NCBI RefSeq assembly: GCF_015762685.1
Contig: NZ_PEHF01000003.1
Location: 1-54,293, forward strand
DNA length: 54,293 nt
Reading direction: 5' to 3'
Source of the DNA: Candidatus Symbiopectobacterium sp. 'North America'
GTDB taxonomy: Bacteria > Pseudomonadota > Gammaproteobacteria > Enterobacterales > Enterobacteriaceae
The position numbers and the translations under genes were made by a program. Positions 11,267 through 18,649 of this stretch are shown piece by piece. Below the pieces are notes generated by a model. The model ran no database searches, was not told the DNA's origin, and saw only the letters and a list, made by a program, of their open reading frames with translations. Position 1 is the first letter of the stretch. Each line of letters starts with the position of its first letter.

Positions 11267-11618
11267 AGTGATTCTCCCTGATAAAATTGCGTTTCACCCA
11301 CATTACAACCCTATAGCATACCCCCGATCCGTCTCAACGCGTTGATGGCGAAGAACGCATTCGGACAAGAAATAGGCATGGGTAGTGTAACATTTATTGC
11401 GCTTCATCGAGGAAAGCTAACGTAATAGTGCTTATTAATGCGTGTGTTACTGAATTAGTAAGCCAAAAAACGGGTTTTTATGGTGCAGAGACTCAGATCC
11501 AATGCCTTGCATACGGACATTCTTCACACTTTTTTGCCACCGATTGACGGGATATTAATCAATCGCACATTCATGTGCTTATGCTTACGGCCAAAATGCG
11601 TATAATGTCCTCGCTGAA

Positions 11619-11693
11619 GTCTCCATAGTTAAATGGATATAACGAGCCCCTCCTAAGGGCTAATTGCAGGTTCGATTCCTGCTGGGGACACCA
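11619..11693 (+). tRNA. argW: tRNA-Arg (anticodon CCT)
   Basis: A 75-base cloverleaf ending in CCA: acceptor GTCTCCA/TGGGGAC with one G.T pair, D arm with AGTTAAATGGATATAACG, anticodon loop CTCCTAA, T arm GCAGGTTCGATTCCTGC. It matches E. coli argW almost base for base in the anticodon and T arms. TATAAT at 11601-11606 forms the -10 box. argW is a known integration site in E. coli (CPS-53 prophage), and variable genes follow it here as well. Confidence 0.97.
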
Positions 11694-11933
11694 GTCACAC
11701 TTTCTGCAAGACCAGTCCCCCCCAACTTTGTTGGTATAACCAAGACGATACAGTTGCCCTGACACAGTGCTATATAATCAAGATGCTCCTGATGTAACAG
11801 GATGATCCTCGAGGTATCCAATAGGACAACCGAGAAAAACGGCAGGCTTGGTATGCGTTTTTTTTCTTATGTGATACTCGTTGGCACCACATAAGAGACA
11901 CTCTTTAGATAGCATCTTCTCAGCAAGCCATTT

Positions 11934-12224
11934 TTAGTGGGTCGCTTTTTTAGTTCCATATTTATGCGTGTATGGGTTGTAATTTCCTTTAGTACTGAAA
12001 TTATTATATTGTGTGGAATCTTTTGTTGTCCTCTTATACGGAGAGACATATTTTCCATTGTTTTTAACGTACACATTGACTCTTTCATGGCTTGAACTAC
12101 TGCCAGTACTATAGCTCTTCGGCGCTTTATAGGTTCCCTTATAGGCTGAATGATATCCGCCTCCTTTTGCAAAGGCACTTGTAGTAAGAGCAATAAAACA
12201 AAATGCAATAATTATCCTGATCAT
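11934..12224 (-). CDS. Small secreted protein with a YNNFS/NYNPYT repeat-type domain, unknown function
   Basis: 96 residues from the ATG at 12224, chosen because GGTGA lies 5 bases before it; an ATG four codons upstream lacks a ribosome site. Signal peptide MIRIIIAFCFIALTTSAFA, then a Gly/Ser/Tyr-rich mature part. The C-terminal half, VNVYVKNNGKYVSPYKRT and YNNFSTKGNYNPYT, is a recurring small domain in enterobacterial and phage-linked periplasmic proteins, function unknown to me. It is probably periplasmic. Codon use is A+T-rich compared with the out genes, consistent with accessory DNA beside argW. Confidence 0.7.
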   Translation of the reverse strand: MIRIIIAFCFIALTTSAFAKGGGYHSAYKGTYKAPKSYSTGSSSSHERVNVYVKNNGKYVSPYKRTTKDSTQYNNFSTKGNYNPYTHKYGTKKATH

Positions 12225-12612
12225 GATTATCACCATTAACGAATATAAATGAGTCTAGCCCTTTTTGTAATTTGCACTTGTTCCTAACGTACTCATTTTT
12301 TGTCTCTGTCTTCCCAATACCGACCAGCCGTGGCTGAAACTCTGACCGTTCTGAAACCAGAGTGCTTTGCCAGTCTACTGATATCCTGAGGGTAAATCTG
12401 CTTCACACAGCAGGATTTTGACTTAGCCCTCCTTCCTAGATGGTGCAGTTTTTAGCTATCCTTATTGTTTTTAGTAATGACATTCACTATCATTTGATCG
12501 TTTTTAACACATCCTCCGCAAATTTCGTGCTTATGTTTCTTATGAGGAATGCATTTTCCTAGTTATTGTTGCGTAAATAACATTAAAAATATTTTTATAA
12601 AAGGGGTAAACA
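12225..12612. other. Gene-poor A+T-rich stretch
   Basis: No supported gene. On the minus strand around 12300-12430 a short open stretch (KSCCVKQIYPQDISRLAKHSGFR) has the look of a coding remnant, but it has no start, ribosome site or recognised family. Confidence 0.3.
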
Positions 12613-12917
12613 ATTTTACGAAGGTCATTAGTTTTATTGCTACTCACTACTTTTTCATTGACAGCTCAGGCCGAATACTCTGGTTACAATAAGCAAAGAA
12701 ACAATATTGAAGATTGGAACAGCAATAAAAAAACAATAACAGTAGACGTACGACCGAAGAATTCACTTGCGATGGTCAGCAACACTGCTCACAAATGAGA
12801 TCCCAAAAAGAGGCTTACTTTTTTCTTCAAAACTGCCCCAATACAAAAATGGACGGTGATAAGGACGGAGAACCTTGCGAAAAATATCGCTATCCTGAAG
12901 GAGTAAGACGAGATTAG
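12613..12917 (+). pseudogene. Excalibur-domain secreted protein, frameshifted and with a doubtful start
   Basis: Read across one frame change, this gives a signal peptide (LRRSLVLLLLTTFSLTAQA), a short linker beginning EYSGYNKQRNN, and an Excalibur domain: C-D-G-Q-Q-H-C, then FFLQNCPNTKMDGDKDGEPCE with the DxDxDGxxCE calcium-binding core. The frame is lost near 12762, where AAT-TCA would need one more T to give AAT-TTC-ACT-TGC. The codon after AAGGGG and a TAA is ATT at 12613, so the original ATG may also be mutated. The family's four-Cys pattern is degraded at the C-terminus (KYRYPEGVRRD instead of a final Cys). Excalibur proteins are extracellular or periplasmic with unknown roles. Probably dead. 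Confidence 0.65.
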
Positions 12918-13306
12918 ACACCTATGCAGAAAAAGGCCACTACCAGAGCTACTAATCTCTAAATTGGTGGCAGCCCAGACAGGGTTAGCAGTACCTGCAT
13001 TATCGGAAACCGGCCAGCCGGAAGGCTGCCACGCCTGAGCCACCATTGTGTTACGAATAAGATTCGTGAAGTATGGATGTGTCGAGGCTACGATACAATA
13101 AAGACGCATGGCGCGACTAGTATCGCCGATAGTACACACAGACTGCTAATCCCGGTTACCGATTTTACAGCAACCGGCAGACTATACAAGTGAGCTATTC
13201 GCTATTGTACCAGCATGTTTTTTATCCGAAATTCTGCGGCTCATTGGGTGATTATGTATACTGTCGTATCGTTTACAGGTGAAATCACGTTCAAAATTGA
13301 GGATTT
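12918..13306. other. Intergenic stretch without a supported gene
   Basis: The minus strand is open over 12955-13139 and would encode MVAQAWQPSGWPVSDN-like sequence, but it runs on antisense to the Excalibur gene and I recognise no family. No tRNA, repeat or clear promoter seen. Confidence 0.3.
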
Positions 13307-13785
13307 ATGAAAAGGAAATGGTTTCTTTTACTGTCTCTTGCGGCAACATGCAATTTTTCATACAGTTTGTATACTGTCTTCAACGACCTGCCCACATTGA
13401 ATAAAATACAAAATATTTTTACTACTCTTATGTGCCTTTTTTTATTTTTATTTTATTTGGCACAAAACAAAAAGAGATCGTTGCGATAGTGAATGAGTAT
13501 TACAAGAACTTTGATCTGAAATCCATACAAAAGGAAAAAGATTATCACTATACTTTTTTGTTCTGTTGTATTTTTTTGTCTTATGCACACTTTTGGCTCG
13601 CATCCATCACCGGAGTGTTTTTCCTTCAAGTGCTATACAAAACCCGATTGATAATCGAACATTTTACCGTTATTGAAACCACTACCATCATTTTTTCTCT
13701 TAACGCGATATTGTTTTTGATTTTTACACTTCCCGTGATTTCTATACTGAAGGGGATCAGGAAAACTACAACAATTTCCTCTTGA
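13307..13785 (+). pseudogene. Small multi-spanning membrane protein, frameshifted in a T run
   Basis: The first part (MKRKWFLLLSLAATCNFSYSLY..., ending after ...FTTLMC) and the second (FIFILFGTKQKEIVAIVNEYYKNF...) are consecutive parts of one hydrophobic protein of about 158 residues split by a frame change in the run of seven T at 13437-13443. Four hydrophobic segments are visible: residues about 5-25, 38-55, 82-105 and 130-148. It starts 6 bases after GAGGATTT. No family recognised; A+T-rich. If the T run were one base different it would be an intact inner membrane protein, so a sequencing error must be excluded. Confidence 0.6.
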
Positions 13786-13791
13786 TGCAAA

Positions 13792-13836
13792 AAACCACAC
13801 CCCAGTCAATTAACATTGACGCACCAGGTGTGGTTT
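13792..13836. terminator. Nested bidirectional terminator
   Basis: AAACCACACC pairs with GGTGTGGTTT (ten pairs), and inside it GTCAAT pairs with ATTGAC. It separates two convergent genes, has A/T runs on both sides, and probably stops transcription from both. Confidence 0.75.
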
Positions 13837-13867
13837 CATTTATACAGAGGTTTTTATTCTGAAATTA

Positions 13868-14062
13868 TCAGGAATAATGTGCCAATGATGTTGGCGTTTT
13901 TATTAGCTGTCCTATATGCATGGCACTGTTGCTTTCCACTTGCATGACGGATTTGCAAAAAATGCATTTCGCACCATGCGGGTTCCACGGTGAAACGTCA
14001 AAATGCGACGTTCTGTATTGGGAACCGTGACAACACGGACATTTCAAATATAATGTAAAAAT
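13868..14062 (-). CDS. ymcF: YmcF/YnfQ-like cold-shock microprotein with an apparent ATT start
   Basis: An unannotated-type 64-residue ORF directly downstream of the CspA-like gene. The core LKCPCCHGSQYRTSHFDVS followed by NPHGAKCIFCKSVM has two CxxC pairs, a zinc-ribbon pattern characteristic of E. coli YmcF and YnfQ, which are encoded after cspG and cspB-type genes. No ATG or GTG precedes the conserved core in frame. An ATT at 14060-14062 lies nine or ten bases after AAGGA, and YmcF and YnfQ are established to initiate at ATT, so I set the start there. A TTG start at the LKCPCC leucine is the alternative but lacks a ribosome site. Only 17 bases separate it from the csp stop, so the two are likely co-transcribed and cold-induced. 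Function unknown. Confidence 0.82.
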   Translation of the reverse strand: MFTLYLKCPCCHGSQYRTSHFDVSPWNPHGAKCIFCKSVMQVESNSAMHIGQLIKTPTSLAHYS

Positions 14063-14079
14063 AACGAACTTATCCTTAC

Positions 14080-14292
14080 TTACAGCGCAACCACGTTCGC
14101 TGCTGCTGGGCCTTTGGGGCCATTTTCAATCGAGAATTCAATTTTCTGACCTTCATCCAGAGTGCGGAATGTGTTGCTCTGAATTGCAGAAAAATGAACA
14201 AAAACATCTTTGCTACCGTCAGTCGGGAAAATGAAGCCAAAACCCTTCTCTGCGTTAAACCATTTTACTAAACCAGTCATTTTGTTAGACAT
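14080..14292 (-). CDS. cspA: CspA-family cold shock protein
   Basis: 70-residue single OB-fold RNA chaperone that melts mRNA structure in the cold. RNP1 (KGFGFI) and RNP2 (VFVHFSAI) are present and the sequence begins [21 protein letters not shown] as in CspA/CspB/CspG, which differ from CspC/E at the N-terminus. The longer upstream frame was rejected because AAGGTAA is placed for the ATG at 14292. The leader keeps the enterobacterial csp motif CGAAAGGC followed by a TTAAGAAGG stretch just before the ribosome site. Upstream untranslated sequence extends into a gene-free region, in keeping with thermosensing csp leaders. Followed by the ymcF-like gene. Confidence 0.93.
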   Translation of the reverse strand: MSNKMTGLVKWFNAEKGFGFIFPTDGSKDVFVHFSAIQSNTFRTLDEGQKIEFSIENGPKGPAAANVVAL

Positions 14293-14704
14293 ATCTATTA
14301 CCTTCTTAATGAGCCTTTCGGCGAACAGGGCTTGAGAACAGGATGGAACCATAGCGTAAAGATGAAACTCAAAAAGAAGGGGTATTGAGGATAACTTTTA
14401 GATAGCACTTAGATGTGAGAACTGCTTTAATAAACTGCGTTGATCATGTCTGCTTATCAAACCGACATCTTTATTAACGCACAAAATGGTTGGCATTGCA
14501 AGTGGTATCAAGAAATCCTTTTTTGCGCCGTGCCGGTAGCATGTGCAACGCGAATGCGAAGGTTGCATCGAATATGTTTGTTTAACCAAATACGCCTCAA
14601 CAACTCAGCATGAATCTCCATCACAAATAAAATATTAAGACAATAATATAAAAACAGGTAAAATAATTACGCCACTCAATAAATTAAAAAAAGAACCTGT
14701 TACG
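14293..14704. other. csp leader and intergenic region
   Basis: The part next to cspA probably holds its long untranslated leader (minus strand). The remainder is A+T-rich with no supported gene; a 63-codon minus-strand frame at 14398-14589 has no family resemblance. Confidence 0.4.
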
Positions 14705-14733
14705 TTGACATTGAATTATCCCTATGGAATGAT
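14705..14733 (+). promoter_or_regulatory. Sigma-70-like promoter of the Ulp1-like protease gene
   Basis: TTGACA (14705-14710), 17-base spacing, AATGAT (14728-14733). This would give a leader of roughly 145 bases before the ATG at 14886, containing a hairpin AATAGGG/CCCTATT at 14760-14779. No hrp box seen. Confidence 0.45.
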
Positions 14734-14862
14734 AGCCAATACCCTGTTCAAGGATCTAGAATAGGGTTTATTCCCTATTTCCCCCGACGACCTGCCGCGC
14801 CATTATCACCTTATTAATGCGCTCCATCACCTTGCCCTCTAGAACATTTTGTACAGCTTTTA

Positions 14863-14875
14863 CTCCCTATGGGAG
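14863..14875 (+). promoter_or_regulatory. Hairpin covering the ribosome site of the protease gene
   Basis: CTCCC-TAT-GGGAG: the right arm is the only Shine-Dalgarno sequence for the ATG at 14886, and the left arm can pair with it. Translation could be limited by this short hairpin; a functional switch is inference. Confidence 0.35.
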
Positions 14876-14885
14876 ATATAAAAAC

Positions 14886-15704
14886 ATGCTACCGCCCATT
14901 TCAAACCATACTATCACCCCAATCACTCTTCCTGTAGCACAAGCCCCTTGTGCGACGATCATGAAGGAGGCCATGAAGTCACTCCTTTCTTTTCAGTTCG
15001 GTGATTTCCGCGCCAGGATCGTGGAAATATTCCGTGTGTTGACAGACACCCACGGTGAAAAGCTCACGTGTTCAGAGCTTAATCTTCAGTTGGATACGCT
15101 GTTCAGCAAAGAAGAGGGGTGGACCCCCTTGAAAAGGGAATCTGATTATGTCTCCATCGAACGAACCGTCTATCGCAGCAGACAGATCAAGGACACCACC
15201 TACCTGATATCTGCACCAGCCCACGATCTACTCGACGAGCGTAGCAATGAAGCAATACGATCGGGTGGCCACTCTGCCGCCATCCTGTTGGAAGAAATAA
15301 AAAAAGAATTTCCAACGGGCAATGTAAAAACCTTAATGCCTATTGCCCAAAGTAATCCACTCGGGTACTTTGGGCTACGCGGCCACTTTGTGTTATGCGA
15401 GGTGGATATCAATGAGGGAATAATCAGCGCAATAACACTGCATGATCCTAAAGCGGGATTAATTGATGGTTTTTATAAGGGTGATAAGCACCTTAAAAAG
15501 CAACTTCTCAACCATGAAAGTCTTGGGTTGGACAAAAAATTTACCCTCACCGCACAGCATCACGGGCATCAGCACCTCTTTAATGGCAGTGACTGTGGCC
15601 GTTATACCCTTTATTACGCGGATACCATTGTAAATAACGGCTCTTTAACTGATGCGTCAGCAAAAGCTGCTATGGCATTTTTTTCACAGCACTGCGTTAA
15701 ATAA
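14886..15704 (+). CDS. Ulp1-like (clan CE, C48-type) cysteine protease, candidate effector
   Basis: 272 residues from ATG 14886 (GGGAG ten bases before); an in-frame ATG at 14817 has no ribosome site. The C-terminal half carries the clan CE signature in order: His167 in GHFVLCEVD, Asp187 in ITLHDPKAG, Gln229 in GHQHL, and Cys237 in FNGSDCGRYTLYYAD. The last segment is very close to the NGSDCG...YAD block of eukaryotic SENP/Ulp1 SUMO proteases. Bacterial members (XopD, ElaD, SseL, ChlaDub) are mostly secreted effectors that cut ubiquitin or ubiquitin-like proteins in the host. No signal peptide or membrane segment; the N-terminal 100 residues are unlike anything I know and could hold a type III secretion signal. 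Substrate unknown. Lies in the argW-linked accessory region, is A+T-richer than its surroundings, and is intact. Confidence 0.75.
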   Translation: MLPPISNHTITPITLPVAQAPCATIMKEAMKSLLSFQFGDFRARIVEIFRVLTDTHGEKLTCSELNLQLDTLFSKEEGWTPLKRESDYVSIERTVYRSRQIKDTTYLISAPAHDLLDERSNEAIRSGGHSAAILLEEIKKEFPTGNVKTLMPIAQSNPLGYFGLRGHFVLCEVDINEGIISAITLHDPKAGLIDGFYKGDKHLKKQLLNHESLGLDKKFTLTAQHHGHQHLFNGSDCGRYTLYYADTIVNNGSLTDASAKAAMAFFSQHCVK

Positions 15705-15802
15705 ACTTACGCGTCATCTGCCTGACTACGATTTGCGCAATGTTTGCATACCAAAAACCCTAACTCTGCTATGGAATTGTAGTTTTCCCCTGAAGTTAAT
15801 AG

Positions 15803-15835
15803 TGGTATAACACCTTTATCAGTGCTGTTATACCA
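15803..15835. promoter_or_regulatory. Inverted repeat, probable operator of the MFS gene
   Basis: TGGTATAACA and TGTTATACCA form a perfect ten-base inverted repeat with a 13-base spacer, 45 bases before the MFS start. Spacing and symmetry suit a dimeric repressor. No matching regulator gene is in the window. Confidence 0.5.
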
Positions 15836-15879
15836 TTAAATAATAATATCTTTTTTATTGTCACGTCCGTGGAATAATT

Positions 15880-17315
15880 ATGGCTGTATCGGATTCCGCG
15901 CAGCAGCAAAGTAAACCTGCGTCAGCCCCCATTTCAGGTATCGCCCTTTTGGTGGCCAGCGCTTTCTTTATGGCGTTCCTTGATGGCACGGTGATCGCCA
16001 CCGCCTTGCCCGATATGGCACGCTCGTTTGGCGTTTCTGCCGTTGACCTTAATATTGGTATTACGGCTTATCTGTTAACGCTGGCGGCGCTGATCCCTGC
16101 CAGCGGTTGGGTTGCAGAGCATTTTGGTGCCAGAACCGTTTTCAGTGTGGCATTGGCGATATTTACCTTTTCATCGTTGCTATGCGGCCTGGCGGAATCC
16201 GCAACGCAGTTTGTGCTGTTACGCGTGGTGCAAGGCATTGGCGGTGCCATGATGGTGCCAGTGGGTCACCTGGTGGTATTAAGAACCGCGCCAAAAGACC
16301 AGTTGATTAAGGCGATAGCTACGCTCACCTGGCCCGCGCTGGTGGCACCGATCATTGGACCGCCATTGGGAGGGTTCATCACCTCCTATGCCAGCTGGCA
16401 CTGGATTTTTTTCCTCAACGTGCCGTTAGGAATTATCGCCATCATTATCGCTCTGCGTTTAATGCCAAATCAGAAACCGAAAGGGAAGCTGCCGTTTGAT
16501 AGCCGGGGCTTTCTCTCTACCGGGATCACCATGCTGTGCCTGGTTTCCAGGTTGGAAATGCTCAGTCAACAGCAGAGTCACCCAACATATGCCTTTGCCG
16601 TCATCGCTGCCGGTATGCTCGCCCTGTTTTGGGCGATAAAACACCTGCGCACCGCGTCTACCCCGCTGATTCGCCTTGACGCATTGAGCGTTCCCACATT
16701 CCGCATCACCATGCGCGGAGGATTTGTTTTACGCGCGACTATCAGTTCCGTTCCCTTCCTGCTGCCACTGATGTTTCAGGTGGGATTTGGTATGGATGCC
16801 TTTCACTCTGGTGCGTTGATGCTGGCGGTTTTTGCCGGTAACCTGACGATGAAACCTGCAACAACGCCGCTTATCCGCTATTTTGGCTTTAAAAAATTGC
16901 TGATCGGTAACGGTATTCTTTGCGTGCTGTCGTTGTAGGCTGCGCACTGTTAAGCCCCGATACACCGCAAATGGTGACATTGGTGGTACTGTTTTTAGGC
17001 GGTCTGTTTCGCTCCATGCAATTCACTGAGATCAGTTCATTGGCCTTCGCCGATATTCCCGCGCAAGAAATGAGCTCGGCCAATACGCTTTTCAGCACCT
17101 CATTGCAGTTGGCTAATGGCCTCGGTATCACGCTAGGTGCGCTGTGTATTCGCTCGGGTGCCTGGCTCAGCGAGACGTTTTTGCTGCCCGCCATACCGGG
17201 AGTCAGTTTTCGCATCGGGTTTGCCCTGATTGCGCTGATTACCGCGCTGGCACTCTGGAATATCATCAAGTTAAGTGCGGATGCGGGCAACAATGTTTCC
17301 CGCAAACCCAAATGA
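15880..17315 (+). pseudogene. DHA2-family MFS drug exporter, frameshifted
   Basis: Major facilitator of the EmrB/HsrA type (proton-driven drug export, inner membrane). The first part has the DHA2 motif FFMAFLDGTVIATALPDMA, ITAYLLTLAALIPASGWVAEHFGARTVF (motif A variant), RVVQGIGGAMMVPVG (motif C-like) and WHWIFFLNVPLG, about 350 residues. The frame is lost near 16935: one base is missing in CTG-TCG-TTG-TA, and the next frame continues VGCALLSPDTPQMVTLVVLFLGGLFRSMQFTEISSLAFADIP to TGA at 17313-17315. Together about 479 residues, the normal family length. The truncated product would lack the last four or five helices. The start is preceded by a probable operator. Confidence 0.85.
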
Positions 17316-17760
17316 TCAATCTACCGGTCGGAATTGGTTTTCCCCTATCGCGCAGACTTTTTTCGCATTGACGGTTGTGGCCAATTCGCGTTGGCCAACT
17401 ATCAAAAAACGCGCCACCCCCACAGTTATCGTACGGAATAACGGAAATCATCTATTATTCATTTTAAGTATTAAAAAAGCTCTTTTTTTTGGCTTATAGT
17501 GTCTTTAAAGGTTTGTGTTCTGTGCACATACAGATAAGCTCGATGCATTAGCGGGCAATGGCTAAAGCATCGACAACCAGCGATTGCTGGGCCAGACGTC
17601 GCGTTCTTCAGAACCCAACGCGTTTAGATTGCACGAAAATATATTAACTTACTGTTTTGCAATGAATATCTTACTGACATTTTTATCGTTTTCGCTTTAT
17701 TTCAAAGTGACGTGTTGGCATTAAATACTGCCAGTAATGAATATATAAAGGAGTTATATT
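17316..17760. other. Intergenic region without a supported gene
   Basis: 445 bases. Short frames on both strands lack starts or family resemblance. The right end provides the promoter region and the AAGGAG ribosome site for the next gene. Confidence 0.4.
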
Positions 17761-18318
17761 GTGGTTATTCCAGATATTCAGACTCAAAATCTACATGGCG
17801 CAACTTTTCAACCGAACGTCTCTGCCGTTGATGTGATTAAATCACCCAATGCGGTAGCGGCAGTCAATACTGAGAGTAAAACCGGATCTTCATCTACTAG
17901 CTCAGATCCTTCCGATACGTTCTCTCCGGCCAACAGCACTAAGGTGACCCTCTCTTCTGACAAGGCGCGCGCTTCCCGAGGCGATGCTGCTGAGAAAAAG
18001 CAGGCCGAACAGCAACAAGATGATGACGAGGCCGCTGCGGGCAATGAATATTCATTGACCATGACAGGCATTCCTCTGTTCGGCGGTAAATTGGTCTCCG
18101 TGATTAAATATCCTAATGGACAATCAGAGATGTTTGATTCCCTGACGGGAAAACGCATTTCACAACAAGACCTTGCTTTGATCGGTGTATTAAATGGTGT
18201 CGATCCTGATCAGGTGCTGAATTTTGAGAGTAATGAATCCTACAGCGGGCTCACAGCAGCTGAAGTCTATCAGCGTATTCAAGAGCTGCTCGGCAAGGAA
18301 AACGGAAGCGACGAGTAA
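17761..18318 (+). CDS. Ser/Ala-rich hypothetical protein, unknown function
   Basis: 185 residues, GTG start with AAGGAG seven bases before it. Residues 1-100 are low complexity: Ser/Thr/Asp/Pro-rich with a segment TKVTLSSDKARAS, then a Lys/Gln/Glu/Asp-rich charged stretch (about 78-98) likely to be a helical or disordered linker. Residues 100-185 look like a folded domain (EYSLTMTGIPLFGGKLVSVIKYPNGQSEMFDSLTGKRIS, then a helical end). No signal peptide, membrane segment or known motif. The N-terminal composition resembles secreted or surface-appendage-associated proteins of plant-associated enterobacteria, but I do not recognise the family. Intact, isolated transcription unit. Confidence 0.65.
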   Translation: MVIPDIQTQNLHGATFQPNVSAVDVIKSPNAVAAVNTESKTGSSSTSSDPSDTFSPANSTKVTLSSDKARASRGDAAEKKQAEQQQDDDEAAAGNEYSLTMTGIPLFGGKLVSVIKYPNGQSEMFDSLTGKRISQQDLALIGVLNGVDPDQVLNFESNESYSGLTAAEVYQRIQELLGKENGSDE

Positions 18319-18390
18319 TGTCGATGACGGCTCAGTGCCCGCACTGATATCTGCTTTATCCGCGCGGGCTGCCGTATTACGTGATGCGGT

Positions 18391-18649
18391 TTACTCCTCT
18401 GAGTGACAGCAGGGGCATATATGCACCTCAGCGGCGCTAATTGCGGTAACGCCCGCACAATCCGACTCGACACGCACAGGCTGCCCTTCAGGAAGTGAAT
18501 GGTGCAGGTACTTGCTGACAGCGTCCTCTGTCATTCCCGTTATTTCTTCCGTTGCCAGTAGCCTATCCCCAACATAGACCCGTGCCACTGCATGAGCCGG
18601 TTTTTTTTCATTACCTTGCAACTGTCACCGTTAATTTGATACTCGCCAT
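18391..18649 (-). pseudogene. Small CxCC-ended protein coupled to the OYE gene, probably frameshifted
   Basis: The body (from NEKKPAHAVARVYVGDRLLATEEITGM to the end HICPCCHSEE) is a plausible small protein with a terminal CPCC metal-binding-like motif. Its best start is the ATG at 18649, which overlaps the stop of the upstream OYE gene as TGATG, giving MASIKLTVTV. That frame closes at TAA after 12 codons, and the body is in the next frame, so one base seems lost near 18625. The alternative is an unassisted TTG start at 18621 giving an intact 76-residue protein. Function unknown; position suggests co-expression with the flavoenzyme. Confidence 0.5.

Noticed and set aside
12789..13139. Minus-strand frame of 116 codons (MCTIGDTSRAM...)
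   Set aside because: Its second half is antisense to the Excalibur gene, it lacks a convincing ribosome site and no family is recognised. The first 60 codons could be a remnant but cannot be supported.
14590..14885. Possible hrp box (GGAACC-N15/16-CCACNNA) before the Ulp1-like gene
   Set aside because: A GAACC occurs near 14693, but no CCAC follows at the right distance. A sigma-70-like promoter fits better.
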